A stretch of DNA of 64,000 nucleotides from Phoenix dactylifera. Taxonomy: Eukaryota; Streptophyta; Magnoliopsida; Arecales; Arecaceae. The stretch spans positions 2,769,001 to 2,833,000 of the forward strand of contig NW_024067666.1 of NCBI RefSeq assembly GCF_009389715.1. The letters run 5' to 3'. Shown here piece by piece: positions 46,173-60,375 of this stretch (positions are counted from its first letter, which is position 1; each line of letters starts with the position of its first letter). The position numbers and the translations under genes were made by a program. Below the pieces are notes generated by a model. It was given only the letters and a program-made list of their open reading frames with translations, did no database searches and was not told where the DNA came from.

Positions 46173-49100
46173 TACCACCATGTTTCTTATATTTGTTTTC
46201 TATGCTCGCACTGAACGTTTTGTCACCCTTTTCCTACTTGCCATTGGGATCGATTCTATACTTCTGCAGCCCCCCAACCAACAAATATTCCACCTCCAAT
46301 TTATGGTCTGGAAAGGGGGTCAAGTTTGCTCCAAAACAGTGAAAGTAAACTATTAGAAGCATAACATTCGTTCTAGTGCGCACATCATGATGGCAATTTT
46401 CCTTTTTCCTTTTTTAAAGTTTGAGTCCGGAACCTCTCCCAAGAACAGCATGCATTGAGGGGAGGTATCGAACTTCTTTTTTGTTTTTCTATCCTGTTGA
46501 TGTGCAAGTGATATATGTAAGTGATTTCTAATCCTTCATACATATATCGTTGCTTATAGCTAGCTTTCATTCTTCCACTAGCAAGGCACCGATTTTATAA
46601 GTTTAACATCAGCATGGACCCTTCTTGTGGCCCTTCCCGTGTTAAATACCAACGTACAGTAGGGCTGACACGATTATTAAAGTTTTGTTGACCACCTGGT
46701 TTACGTACCTTATCGTGGTTGTGGGTGGAGCGAAGGGCATCTACGTAGCGCTTGATATGGTTTTAGCATCGTTTTCTTAAAGCGCGGGAACTCTTGGACT
46801 AAATGTGGCTTGCCATATATAGTTAGAAAATTAAAGTAAGTGCATGATGTTATTATACTACACTACTTTATCAATTACATGGATCAACATTCTATGCTAC
46901 TTTTTAATTGTAGAAAATACTAACAAATCATTTACTTTTAAAAATTATATATAACATAGGAAAATACATCCAATTTATTTACATATTTAATATTTTAAAT
47001 AGTTTACGTTTTAAATATATATACAAAATAGAATGAGTGTGTGTGTATATATGGCATATAGTTAAGAATCATCCACTGCACAGATTTCAAAGCATTTCGA
47101 ACCTCTTCACCCGTATGTTTGCATAGATCTTAAAATGTCCTTACTATATGGCCCATAGTTAAGAATCACCTATTGTACAACTATCAAATCACTTTGAACT
47201 GTTTTATTCATCCGTCTATATTAGATTTCAAAGCATCCTTTGTAAAGGATTATCTATTCTTCAAACTCCTTCAGTCAGAAGAAACTCCCTAAAAACGTGC
47301 AAGGCCTGGAATGCCATCCCATCCCTGCCCATCGACCAAATATTCCGAAGCATGAGATGGTTCTAGCTCGGACCCCCCCGGATCCAATCTATCACAGTAG
47401 CCGAGTCACCCTCCAAGATGATAGAGTCGGCCCGCAACGTGTGCCATGTATATATAGCAAATACCCAATCAGGCTGCTTGCAGCTTGGCTCCGAAAATAG
47501 TGGTGTATAAGAGCTGACAGCCACCCGCAGCTACTACTCTCGAGCATGAGTCCCTGGTAACACAAGCCCTCTTCCCCACTTTAAGAGGCAATAGAGTACT
47601 AGGATCATGTAGCAGCATGTGGCGGAATGGAGTTGTTCTCACGTTTGTATGCACCGCGTACTGTTCGCATTCATGACATAAACTTGTAACCTTATCTGAA
47701 AAGAAATGCACGCCATACCTTAAGGTACGTTTTGCATGAATTACGGGCGCCCAAAAGCATTTTCCGATACCTATCTTTTCTTTCTTCCCTTTTTTTTTCT
47801 CTAAGAGAGTTGAAGTACATAATCTAATCTGTTGGTCCATATTGGCATGACGTTCACCAATCTTTTGGCCCAATCTTGTTGTGATGCATTCGGATTATGC
47901 CCAGTCATGGAGCTCGCAACAAGTGCTCTTGGACGCTCGCCTCGTACTCCTTAGAGGAGCCATTGTCAAATATGTGTGTTATAAAAAAATAAAAAAAAAA
48001 GGTTAATTAAGGAAGTGAAATATAGCAAACCTTATGCGATTATTTTATTTGATGAACATATATTGATTTCAATGGCCCATGGCATGGTTCACTATACTGG
48101 CTCAAACCAAATGGTATGGAACATACTGTACCATACCAATACAGTGCTAGTATAGCCCCGGTGTGAATCTAGTATTGAGACGATAAATCTTGATCCATGG
48201 TGCATCGTGGGATAATTCAACTATAATTAAAAGCCTCAGCTTTTTTTTTTCAGGTTTGACGCATCAAAGGTCCGATCCTGCTTGACTGGAATAAAGAAGA
48301 CATCAACAATCCAATAAAATTAAATAGTCCAAATCTAACCAAAATACAGAAAAACAGAAATAAAATAAGATAAACGACAGAAAGACTGTTTGAAGCTTCA
48401 AATCTACTAGTGATATCATTATTTTTCATGTCAAAAACCATGTTTTCAACAAAAAACTAAGTACCATATAAAACCTCAAAATAGGGAATAACGAGAGCAA
48501 CAAACTTCTTTGTAGTATCATAAAACATCTCGAGGGCTTAGAAGTTACAACACAGTCATATCTCAACTTGTAATCCTAATACATTTCTCCTGTATATTAC
48601 ACGTAGCTCACTAGCCTTGAGAACATGCTAGTTGGAAGCATTTTTTATTTTTCCTGATTCTTTTCCTTCTCCTAGCTGTCCAAAGAGAGAGCAGGGATGG
48701 GGAGGTATGATTTTAAGTTAATCTTTTTCGTTAGTTCTCCGAAACAGTGATCTCTTACCATTGTTATCCTATAAAAAGCCTTTCCATATCCATATATAAG
48801 ATTATAAGAACTGTTAGATCCTATACTTGGTGCCTATGAGTGACCGTCATGTTGCTTTAATCTCTAACCTCATGGTTTGAAATCCATGCAGATGGACTGC
48901 TAGATCGGTGGATATTGGATAACCAAATAACATTGCCTCCATCTTCACACGAGGATCGAGATCCAAAAGGATTGGGGAGGTTTCAGCGAAAGAAAAAAAC
49001 GATTGGGGAGGGCCAATGGTTCTCAGACACTCAACTGATTTAGGTGAATCCAAGGGTTCTAAAAGTTTGTTTAAATATGAGGGAGGATAAGGATGTCGAA

Positions 49101-50967
49101 AGCTCTTAGCTTAAGTAGTTGGCACTTCTCTTCTAAGAGCTTGCTTTTGGAGGAGATTCAGCATTAAAGATGTATGTTTTGAACATCATCGTAGATGAAC
49201 AAATGGACCTGACAAAGACGATTGATATCCAAAACCATAAGACTTAGGTATCAGGGGTCTGAGATTTAAATCGAGTTGATTTAGAACTTAAAATGAGGTT
49301 GGACATATTAGAGTAAATCCAAAGATCCTAAAGGTTTTGTTCAAATATGAGGATGAGGATATTTCAAGGATAAATGTAATATGCAAAAATGAAAGTTTCA
49401 TATGCTGGAAATATTGAGACATTTACATAGTATTAGTGATGTCATTAGTTGTAAGTGCTGGCCGATTCCAATAGAACACATAGATCGTAGAGAATCCTCG
49501 AAGAATGTTAATCACAAAAGCTTGAGGTTGCGGAAATTTTGAAGGGTTTTAGGGTTGTGGAGGAGAAGAGTGGAGCGGAAGAGGAGAGAAGGGGCTCGAG
49601 TTCTCCCGACGGCTTCTGACCAAGAGAGACGGTGCTCTAACCTAATCACATAAACTGGTTTAACCGGTTTACTGAGGATGTTAGTCCAATCAAACTAAAG
49701 GATGCTTTGGATATTAGGTTTATTGTCAGCCGAGCGTTCTGTTTGCAAGAGTTTAACCCATGGACAGCTATTGATATTTTCTTAAAAATATAGTGACCAT
49801 CATACACAAAAGAGAAAGAAAGGGACTGGCTTCCAACTTCAGAAAAGAATGGGACCGTCCTGCAAAAACAAACCTCAAAAAAGGAAAAAGAAAAGAAAAG
49901 AAAAGAAGATTAATATGCTCCTGCATTCATGACAACATATCAAACTAGAAACTCGGCCATTCTTCCTTTTCAGAACATATGTCAGGGTCAGGCCTAGAGT
50001 AATTCTCCCTTCTGTGAAATAATTTCAATAGGTCTCTTTTATCCAAGGAATACCGGCTTAAGATCACCATGCCAGCCTAATTTTTTGACATTGGCATTGA
50101 GGCTCCAGCATCACTTAATTCAGAGGATTAATATAACTTCGCCGATCCGATCCATCTGCAGCTGCTTCTCTTCTGAATTCCAATTGCACCCTTGCCTGCC
50201 CCAAGTTGCATCCATCTATTTTTTTTGTATGTTCCTTGGTACTGACTATAGTGATCCAGGGAGCAGAGAAATGAGTCCCTCCCTTGGATAAGCCTCCTGA
50301 CATATTAAACCTGTCAACAAAATCAAATTTCTTCCATATTAAGCTAACAGTGTTGCTCAAGCCTGCAAGATATTGAGTAACAAACACCATATCTATCACA
50401 AGCAAACCCTGCTTGATTCATACAACTGAAAAAAGCTAGGAAGTCTAGGAAGAGTCATCAAAGACTAAAAGTGGGGGGAAAAAGAGGGGCTTTAAATATG
50501 CCTTGGAGTTTGGACAAAACCATGGCTGACACAAGATTCAGCCTGCTTATTTATACTATTGAAATGTGCAAATACTTCAGCATAACAATGAATTCACCTG
50601 TGAATGAATTACTTGTCATCTCCTGCATTGCAACAGGGAGAAAATTTGCTAGAGATAACCATACCAAAGAGGCTTCTGCAAATGGCTCGGAAAAGCTGAT
50701 CGTGTGAAATCAACATACTACAGAACTGCTGGCCTCTTCAACACAGAGGTAGAGTACAGCAAACCTATTCCAAACACAACTACGCTGTGGAACATTATTT
50801 GACTGATTTACAAGACCATGAAAGGCCAATCTAAAAATATAACCCTCGAGCTCCTGCAGCTTCTGTACAACATTATCTCCAATCTCTCAAATGTGGGATA
50901 GCAAACTCATATTCTGTATCTTCCAAACATGTTAAAGCAAAATCAATTCTATTTTGAGTTCAAATCC
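46173..50967. other. Intergenic DNA, no gene seen
   Basis: No recognised gene in about 4.8 kb. A diverged direct repeat of about 97 bp occurs near 47049 and 47146 (CATAGTTAAGAATCA in both). The last several hundred bases before 50968 are the likely 3' UTR and downstream flank of the NRAMP gene. Confidence 0.4.
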
Positions 50968-53900
50968 TCATGAGAATCTCCAGCGGAATGCTGATGCAAG
51001 CCGAGTGGATAATTCACCACCACGCAAGATGAGATAAATTATAAATGCCACGTATACAGCCACGGCTATGCACACAATAGAACCAAGCAACGGACCATGT
51101 ATTTCAGAAGAGAAGAATTCCAGCAAGAGGTAGCCGTTGATTATTATTAGCAAAGCAGCGACAGTCCAGGTTACCATCTACAGCAAAAAAATCCGAATAA
51201 CATATAAGAAATCAATTGTTAAGATTTTTTTATGAATGCAAACAAAAACAGTTAGAAGGCATCAAAACTATAGTGCACTAGCAGTAAATTACCTATTTAA
51301 GGATGAGAGCAATATCAAGATCTAATTCAGTTATAAAAGAAGACCGATCGAACTTAATTTGACACCACTTGCTTAGGGACCCACCCAATCAATTCAAGGT
51401 TCAAATTGTACACCTAGAGCAAGGTTTGTGGTTCTAGACCTCAGCCAAACTATAACCTTGCACGACAAGAAGGGCAAGGGATTCAAGTAAGAGCAAGGAA
51501 GTAGGACAAATTACCAGCCTTCTAGCATGAAGTTGAAGTAGTTTCAATTAGATTACTGCCACATATCTAATCTTTGTTCCATCTTGTTAGATATGTCACA
51601 TGAATCACCTAGAAAAGTTGTCTCATGCACATCACCATTACTTTTATATATACTAGTAGAAAAGTACTTCCCTAATATTTGGTCAGTTATTTAAAATTCT
51701 AAAAAAAATGCTGAATATAATAGTTGACTGAGCCAACTTGGTTTCTTAACACAAATTTATACAATTGTAATGAATGTTAAATAGTCCTATCACCATGCAC
51801 TTTTACATGGTTTTAGTATTCATTAATTTGTTTTGTAAGTCAAGACTTGTATATATTATTCCTGCATAAGTACTTCCCCATCTAGATCCGTCCCTAAAAG
51901 TTCTTGTTCACAAGAATTCTTTTAATAGCCTTCTTCATATTGTGAATGGAGCTTCATGCTGGCAATTTATAGAGGCATATGAAAGTATATGACGCTGCTT
52001 ACATGAACTTAATAAGACATACTTGGTCATTTTAAATTATTTTTTCTGTTTCTTCCATGTCTTCTAAAATTTCCATGTTACGTTACTGACATTCCTTCAA
52101 GGACTTTTTATTGTCTTCCAATGAAAGCCTTTTGGATCTCAATATTCCACAAGAGATGCATTATATTTAAATGGGAATGTCATATTCAATATGTTTAAGA
52201 AATTACAGAATCCATGCATTAAAAAAAAAAAAAAACTTTGCAGATCTAACTCAGTAACCTGTTCCGGGTACATTTACATTTAATCCTTCCAGGAAGGAAA
52301 TGTTTCTCGTTCCTAGCATGTTATGTGCAGTATTTCACACAAGTTGATTTCCCTATGTCCCTACTAATATTTTGATACTTCACATAAACTTCAAATAAAT
52401 GAATATCGAGCACCAATATAAAATTGGGCACACAATCACACAGCTTGAGTCACCTTCCTGATATAATTAAAAAAGATCCTTTCAGAGGTCGTAGGCTTGT
52501 TGAGTACAGTGCCACTGAAGTTTTATTTACTATAAAACCTTTTTAAACTTGTCTTGCAGGGAGGAAAACCAATTGACATTTAACAAGTGCTTAACTCCCT
52601 GCCTTCCTACCCCCTTTCCTTCATGCAGTTTCAAAATTTAGAATCATATATCTTTCACATAATTGTGTTGGGAACTTGGGATATTCATAATAACAATAAT
52701 TTACAGCAAGCTTTAGACCAGAATTTTTCTAGAAACATCAACTAGACCAGACACTTTGTTTGAGCATCAAATTGGAAATGAACTTTCAAAAAAAAATTAA
52801 GAATAGTACATACATATACAAATTTTTAGACCTGTATGTCATCATTTTCTTGCTTCATCATGCAAACGAGTTGAAAATAATATGTATTCTAACTAGATGT
52901 GGACTTCAGTTGAACTAAGGGTATGTACTAGTTTGAAATATCAGGATGTGATTTTTTCAAGAAACACCAATTAGTCAAAGACTGATATCACCACATCTCT
53001 TCCTCTGGGCTAAATGAGATTTGATGCATGACACCTTGAAATTATTAACCATCACCTCCAGCTTCTAAGTGCAAACAAATCAAAATAACCAGTTCTTTAA
53101 CTAGTTAGTAGTGAAAGTCAGTCAAAAAACTTCAAGGGAACAATTATGATTTTGCTAAAGGTGTATATCATTATTTTTTTTTGTTTGATATAGCCAAGAA
53201 CTCTCTTATTTCTCTTTATTCTCCCACCATCACTGGATACCACTTGGAATAACTGGTCCTCAAACTAATAATGGCAAACTCTTATTAAAAGAATACAAAG
53301 GGCAGGGTTTTAATGTTGCCGAAGGTTTACAGTGTTTTCCTCTTTTGAGAGGCAGCAGAAAATTCCTTTCATGAGAGAACAACACGAGAGAATAGCTCTT
53401 CTATCTTGTAACGAGAATTGAAAAGGTAGAATAAAGAGGCAGTTTCTTTTATGCAATAACACATACAAGAGTGATGGAAGAGGAGGAAGACAAAAGACAC
53501 CCCCATAAACCAGTAGCAAGAAGAAAATATAATGTTCCTTAAAACTCATGAGAAGTATGAAGAAGAATCCTGAACAACACGTCTTTCTCTTTCTTTCCTT
53601 ACTTCCCACCATAATATATCCAATAATCCAGCAGCTTCTAGAAAATGGTGACTTTAACAAACAACTTATAATAGATTGAGAATTGAAAGTGTCAGAACTC
53701 AGAAGAGATGTTCTATATCTTATCCTCCATGGACATAATAACTGTTAGGGAGATACCACCTTTGACAAGATCTTGATCTTTAACTATAAGATGCTCCTAA
53801 GTCACTTGCTGATAAAATCGATTGAAATTATGTGGTACCACAAGGTTCAATGCTATCTAAAATTATAAGTGCAAAAGGAATCAGCATGAGCATACACAAC

Positions 53901-56900
53901 TATCAGTTCAGCTAATGTAGCTACACAGCATAGTGCACAAAATGCATGAATGAAGAGCATTATTAACAGATAATACATTCATATTTGATACTGAAACAGT
54001 CCATTCAAGATGAAAATTTGATTCCTGAACCTGTTGTACAAAACAACACTCATTAAATAGGCTTGCATCTAGAGCAGATATGTGTAAACACATTTAACGT
54101 AGATGGAGTTTCCTTGGTTTACAAAACATTCCATTGGGTAAGAGTTCTTCCAACACAGAACTATAATTTCAGCAATTTTATGTGTTCACGTAGATCATAT
54201 TTCGGCTGTACCATATTCCAAAAACAAAGTTACAGGTGTACATGAACACCATTTATACATATACATAGACATATACATTATATATAGAGAGATATAAACC
54301 CTGCGTGGTCAGTTAAGATAAAGTTCCACAAGCATAGATAATGTTTCAACAAATGTAAATGCTATATTAGATAGATCCTTTTAGGTTAAGGAAGTTATTA
54401 AATGAACTTCCATAAGGTATAGTGGCTATAGTATATCCAGGGGATTTAAACTATATACCATATCATGCCGGTTGGATTCAAGGAGTGACACAAAAATGCC
54501 AAAACTATGGATGCACCAACATGGAAAGACAGGAGAAACTGTTAAATGATATACTAAAGCAATGTAAGTTCTGCAAAAGAAATCACACAATTTTAATTGC
54601 TTTATAGCAATAAGCAAACATGTTTTTTTAAAAAAGAAACTGCAGTCTTTTGAACAAAACTAACATAAGAAGTTCAATTTTAGTTGCAACATTCTTGCTA
54701 ATTAACATGTTGTGAAACATATCTGCCACAATTTCCATAAAGATTTAACCACTAAGTTTACATGAATCAACAAAACATGGGATTAAATAATACAAAAAAG
54801 AAAAATGCATGAAAGGGGAGGTTTTAGGAGAGGAAAAGATCAGCATGATTGATTTTGCTACTTCCACAAAATTTGAAAATTAATGAAGCTTGTCTGTGAT
54901 AACTACCCTTACTTTTATACCAGATGAATAGCTCTTTTTAAGCTCTAAAACTGTATATTTGAAAGATGAAACTCGATTCAAGAAGATTAAGTAAAACTAA
55001 AAACCAGTGGCTAGCAACGAAATAAGAAGCATGGAGCTAGCAAAAAACAAGTCATGACATAAATGAAAATATATGTAGCAATAATGCAGACTTAAGTTAC
55101 AACCTGAATAAAAAGTATTATGTTCATTACTTACTTGAATAGTAGCGCCGATTTTGAAAACTCCCATAAGATGCTCCTTTGATACCAATGTTAGAAGTGG
55201 AATAAGGGCAAATGGGATCTGAACAGATTGCAGCACATTGAGCCACTCATTTAAAATATCCAATGTAGAATCAGATGAATCAAAAAACAAAGCAACAATT
55301 ATAGTTGGCACAATTGCGAAGCTCCTAGTAAACAATGCTCTGATCCATTTCTTCAAACGAAGATTCAGAAATCCACCCATGATAAATTGTCCAGCATAGG
55401 TGCCTGTAATCGTACTACTCTGCCCAGCTGCTAATAACCCGATTCCCCAGATGTAAAGAATAGGAAATAGCCCTCCCCCATACTTCTCTTGTAAAAACTT
55501 CCCAGCATTCTCGAGACCTATACTATTAGCTTCTTTAGTACCATAAAATCCTTTTGCAAAAACTGTTGTAACAAACAGATTTATTGTGAAGGAGACAATC
55601 AGGGCCAAAGAAGACTCTATGGAATAATAATTTATTGCTTCTCGAACACAGATTTCATTGTTAGGATCAATCTTTCTTGACTGTACAAGAGCAGAGTGCA
55701 GGAATACATTGTGGGGCATAATGACACAGCCCACAACCCCAACAGCCTGCCTAATGGTTTTTGAGCTTAGTTTTGGAACCAATACACCTGCAAAGAAACA
55801 ACTAATCAGCTGTAATTTGAAGAACTTGGATGAAGTGGAAAAGGGAGCCAGACAGAAACAACAAGCCTTTTTAATGAAATCAAATATCTACCAATCAGAA
55901 GCTGCTTCCCACTGGGCTTAGTTTCACCAAACATCCAAGCAAAGGAAATGCCCATTGTTGCGATGAGAAACGCAAAAACAGCTTCTAATTTCCTCACACC
56001 GTAGTTCTCAAGGAACAGGAACATGAAGCTGCCAACAAAATGATGCATATAAAATCTTCATTCACAATGTTATGGCATACCTTAAATTCTGATGACAGAG
56101 AATTGGGGCTTCCTATCAGAACAGAAAACGGAAATGGTTGCCATACCGACCATAAATCTATGGTCAACTTTATTTTGCAAGACAAATTATCAAAAGAAAA
56201 ACTCAATCCAAACCTTCTTTCAAAAAGCTTCTAGCATTGGCAGAGCCCTACGGTTTAACTAAGAAAGTAGCGGAGCACTTTATCAAAAATATTCTTCAAC
56301 TTAAAATTCTTTTCAGAAGCTGTAGACTCTTTGAATTATATCTCATTTATCCCTTTTTATAAACATGAAGATTAGCAGTGTATCTAACAATATAGACTGG
56401 GATTATAACTGGCACTGGCTTATAGGCATTGCACTTTTAATAGCTGAAAATCTACATCGTGTGGTAAAGTTTGTTAATCCCAAAGAACATTGATTTAGCC
56501 CCGGGGAGCTATAAAAGTGAAATCTCTTATATAGATATAAGTGTCTGTCCAGGGTATTTCTGGGACTGAATTCAGAACAGATAAAGCTTAAATAGTAATT
56601 CATGATTTAAGAAGCAAACTCAAACTCTATTAAACATAATAGATCAGATTATGTCTAGCGTGATCTTAGTCCCAGAAGTGAAAGTGAAGACACGCACAGA
56701 GAGCGCATATCATGAAGCATACTTTGAAAAAATCTCTATCTTTTTAACAAGGGGAAAGAGACGGAACAAATTCGTGATGGAAAAACAAAAAAAAAAAAAA
56801 ATCACATATTAAGATAGAAGGACATAAAACATGAACATAGCTTCTTCAATCTCACCCAACAAACCAGAATTCCTAAAGAGAGCGACAATTTTGGCACCCA

Positions 56901-57515
56901 ATACAATAAGATCTGCAGGGATCTAAATCAGGAGAGAGAAAAGTACCCAGATCCTCACCAATCCATGGCGGTGATAACAACTCCAGCCCAAAGCGGCAGC
57001 ACCCCGCGGCTAAGAATCTTGATAGCAATAGCGCTCCCGATCACCTCCTGTATATCCGCCCCAATCAGGGCCACCTCCGCCATGAACCACAGCGCCAGTC
57101 GCGCCCAACCGGGATACTCCTCCCGGCAGAGCTCCGCCAGGTGCTTTCCCGTGGCAACCCCGAGCCTGGCCGACAGCATCTGGATCAGAAGCCCCATGGC
57201 GGTGGCCCAGAACAGCAACCACAGCAGCGAGTACCCGGCAACGGCCCCGGCCTGGAGGTCCCCCTCCAGATTCCCGGGGTCCAGGAAGGCAATGCTCATC
57301 AGGAACCCGGGGCCGGTGAAGAGCCAGAGCTTCCGCCAGGAGAAGGTGGGGACAGCGCCCGGCTCGTCGGCGTCGATCCCGACGACGATCTTCTCTCGGG
57401 CGTCGTAGGCGCGCTCCTCGGTGTCGTCTTCTTCGTCATAAAGGGAGTCAGGGCCAGCGGAGAGAGAGGGAAGGAGGGAGCTCTCCTCCTCGTCGCCGGG
57501 GTGGGAGGAGGCCAT
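50968..57515 (-). CDS. NRAMP divalent metal transporter
   Basis: Proton-coupled transporter of divalent metals such as iron and manganese, of the plant NRAMP2/3/4-like group that acts in vacuolar or internal membranes. Four exons in phase: 57515 to 56959, 56028 to 55892, 55787 to 55135 and 51177 to 50968, giving 518 aa, close to the about 510 aa of Arabidopsis NRAMP3. Motifs: the metal-site DPGN (in [15 protein letters not shown]), [15 protein letters not shown], the [18 protein letters not shown] segment with the MPH metal ligands, and [16 protein letters not shown]. An acidic dileucine motif, EEESSLL, near the N-terminus could direct it to the vacuole. An in-frame upstream ATG at 57647 would add 44 Pro/Ala-rich residues; I chose 57515 by family length. 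The last intron is about 4 kb. Confidence 0.94.
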
Positions 57516-57569
57516 GGGGGAGAGGACGCGGAGGGGGTAAAAGGAAGGCTTTTTATTGTTACTTGGATT

Positions 57570-57597
57570 GGGAGCGGGAGCGGGAGCGGGAGCGGGA
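57570..57597 (+). repeat. (GGGAGC)n hexamer repeat in NRAMP 5' region
   Basis: Four to five units of GGGAGC (plus strand). If the upstream start codon at 57647 is used, they encode an Ala-Pro run on the minus strand; otherwise they are 5' UTR. Being a multiple of three, length change would not shift the frame. Confidence 0.85.
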
Positions 57598-57659
57598 GAG
57601 ACAGTGGGGACGGCGGAGAAGGCTGAATCGACCGGTGCGGGATCCATTTGCGCGCTTGG

Positions 57660-59385
57660 TCGGATGGTCGGAGGAGCATTCCTAAACGTCCCGTCTTTCG
57701 TTCCGTCTATTTGAGTCAAAAAGGAACAAAAGGGAGATGGAACAGCCCTGGAGGCGAAAAGGGTTAGGGAGAATAAGGTTAGACTTCCACGTGTCTTCTT
57801 TGGTTGGTGGGAAGTTTTGTTTACAGATTCGCTGTTTGCTGTGTCGACCTAGATAGCCTAATGTTCTTTCATTATTACGAAGGAGGGCCGGCTGCCGGCG
57901 TTCACTCTAGTCGGGCATAAAGGGTACATAGATCCGATGCGGGTGGCTGTTCTTTTGCTGGGATACGGAGATTGCTGTATTCCTAGGAAATTTCTTGCTA
58001 CTGTACTGAATACGTACATGGTATACTGCTCATGCAAAAAAAAAAAAACAAGTGACTGTAATTTTCAAAAAAATATTATTTTTATCTTCTGTTTTTGTTT
58101 TTTCAGAAATCAAAGAAGAAAAATGAGCTGTGCCGAACTACATGGGCCGTGAAACTCATTTGATTTTAAAACTTATTTATAAAATTTTTAGAGACGTTGG
58201 AGGCAAAGTTCATTGCTTTTAAAAAAATAATAAAAATAAAAACAAAAGCGGTAAAAGTTTTGTGCAGGTACTGTTTTTGATATTCATTTCCACGCAAATT
58301 GAGCTAGTTTAGAGAGAAACTAAAACCGCATAAATTCTTAAGTACTTAAAAAATTATATTAAAAATATTAATATTTTTATTTACTAAGAATTTGGTATTT
58401 TTAGAGTAGTTAATATGATAAGATTGAAAGATTAGAGAAGCATGAAAAAATCTAAAGTACATATGTCTTCAGACATTAGAGTCTCAATGAAGGAGTACAT
58501 GACGACTTATGTGGACGTGTATTTACTTCTATATTAGCTATATAATGGATAGTTGTTGGACAATTGTATACTATACAAAAACTCAACTAATATATTTTGG
58601 TTAGTTTTGTTTGGACGGGATTCTGAGGTATGCTAACGATAAAGAGTTTTGGTCCTTGGGCAATGACAGTGTTTAGTTAAGCTTATTACATTGTAATAGG
58701 TACTTTTTTTATGAAGAATTTAGAGCATCTGCCGTTATAATATGAATTCTAGGGTTCTGTTTTTCTCCCCCCTAAAAAGACAATGCCCAGTCACATCCTT
58801 TCTTTCTTATCACAGAGGTTCACCATTTTCCTTTTAACTTCCTGAGTACGTTACTCTCTCGCATGCAAGTCTCGATCAAATTAATTAGTATCATATGTGA
58901 AAAGGTTTCTTTTTATACAGTTTAATTGACTTTAGAATGTAAGAGTGGGAACATGAGAGCATAGAGAACAAAATACTTTGAAAGGAAGGACATTAAAAAG
59001 GTTGCAGGTTGGAAGTGGGGAATCGAGAGAGAGCAGATGGTGGATAGATGGCGAAGCCAAGGTTGGTGGGATATCATTACGTACTATTCTCCCACAAGCT
59101 CAACGGGCAAGGAACCTTATTCCCCTGTATTTCTTGGTAAAACTTTGTTCCCTTCTAGCGATCTACATTTTATCTTTCTTTTAAATATTCCCTCTTTTCT
59201 AAAGAGTAATGTCTTTAAACAAATGCCAAGAAAAGGAGTTTCAATATCTCAGCATCACTTCTCCTTTTTCTCTTTTCTTCTCCAGCATTTCCGTGGAGCA
59301 TCAATGCCTTTTGGCTCATATCCATCCCCTGTTCTTGAATCTATGTACCCCAAATTACTCTATCTCATTCTATTCAGTTGGAGTT
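57660..59385. other. NRAMP promoter and intergenic DNA
   Basis: Upstream of NRAMP on the minus strand. A CACGTG core occurs near 57788. No other gene was recognised. Confidence 0.4.
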
Positions 59386-59389
59386 GACA

Positions 59390-59845
59390 CTGAGGGTGCA
59401 CATGAGTCGAGCAGCTTGCAAGCTACTCGAACTTGACTTAGACCCAAGCTCAACTAAACTCGATTGTTATCAAGCTCGAATAATTTTTCAGTTGAGTTCG
59501 AATAGCAAAATACTTAGCTCGAAAGTTCGCGAGCCCAATCAAATATATATATTTTTAACTATATTATGTTATATTATATTATATATATACTTAATTTAAT
59601 ATTTAAAAATATTATCTTATGTTATATTTTGTTTTAACCATATTTTTAATTATGATCAAGGCTCGGTTAATATTTGAGCCGAGTCGATCTTGAGTATTGC
59701 TTCTTTTTTTTATCTAGATAAATTCGAGCTTGGATATTAAGGCTTGATCAATCTCAAGTCAAATTTCGAGCCTAAATATTTTGAATTAAATCAAGCTCGA
59801 ACCTATAGCTACTCGACTTCACTTGGCTTGATTGCACCTCAAGCT
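59390..59845. repeat. AGCTCGA-rich dispersed repeat
   Basis: Dense with AAGCTCGA, CTCGA and GAGCC words, a pattern shared by a common plant non-coding repeat. The ends GAGGGTGCACATGAG (from about 59392) and GCTTGATTGCACCTC (to about 59844) are roughly inverted, suggesting a MITE, but no target duplication was found. Confidence 0.45.
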
Positions 59846-60375
59846 AACTTGTCAAATTTTACTATATCTTATCTTATCTATACACGAGGTCAAGACATAT
59901 TAGGCTCAAGGCATAGACGGTTAGGATCCAGATTATATGACCGAATTGCTAACGCGTCTTTCAAAAAAATGGGTGATGTTATTAGGTCAATCTAGATTGA
60001 ATTGGCTGACCACCCAGCCTAAATGCTTAAGAAATCTGTCAAAACTTACATAAGATTAAGATATAATTAGTTTATATTAGAATTTAGATATAGCACTATG
60101 GCCATATATACGCACAAGTCGGAGATGGGAAATATCTCAAGTTGGAGATGGGAAATCCTACCATTAGAACTTTTCTCGGGTATGGCTGTCTGATTTTCTC
60201 GAGGAATTTGATTCAACTTTTTCTCCCTGATGAATTTTCTTCAGAATTTCTTGTTTACAGATCCATGTTTCGTAGCGGCTTGAATGCAATGTTGTTAGGT
60301 TCATAGATTCATAAAATGATTGTGTTCTTTAGCAGTCCTTTTGGCTAACTGGGGCTATTATTTTGTCTTCTGTAG
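59846..60375. other. Flank of the cyclin pseudogene
   Basis: I looked here for the upstream cyclin-box exons expected before 60376 and saw none. Confidence 0.4.

Noticed and set aside
57141..57626. Plus-strand 161-codon ORF over NRAMP exon 1
   Set aside because: It is a shadow of the well-conserved NRAMP frame on the other strand.
59390..59845. hAT-type MITE with 8-bp target duplication
   Set aside because: The ends are only roughly inverted, and the flanking 8-mers TTGACACT and AAGCTAAC do not match, so only a dispersed repeat is called.
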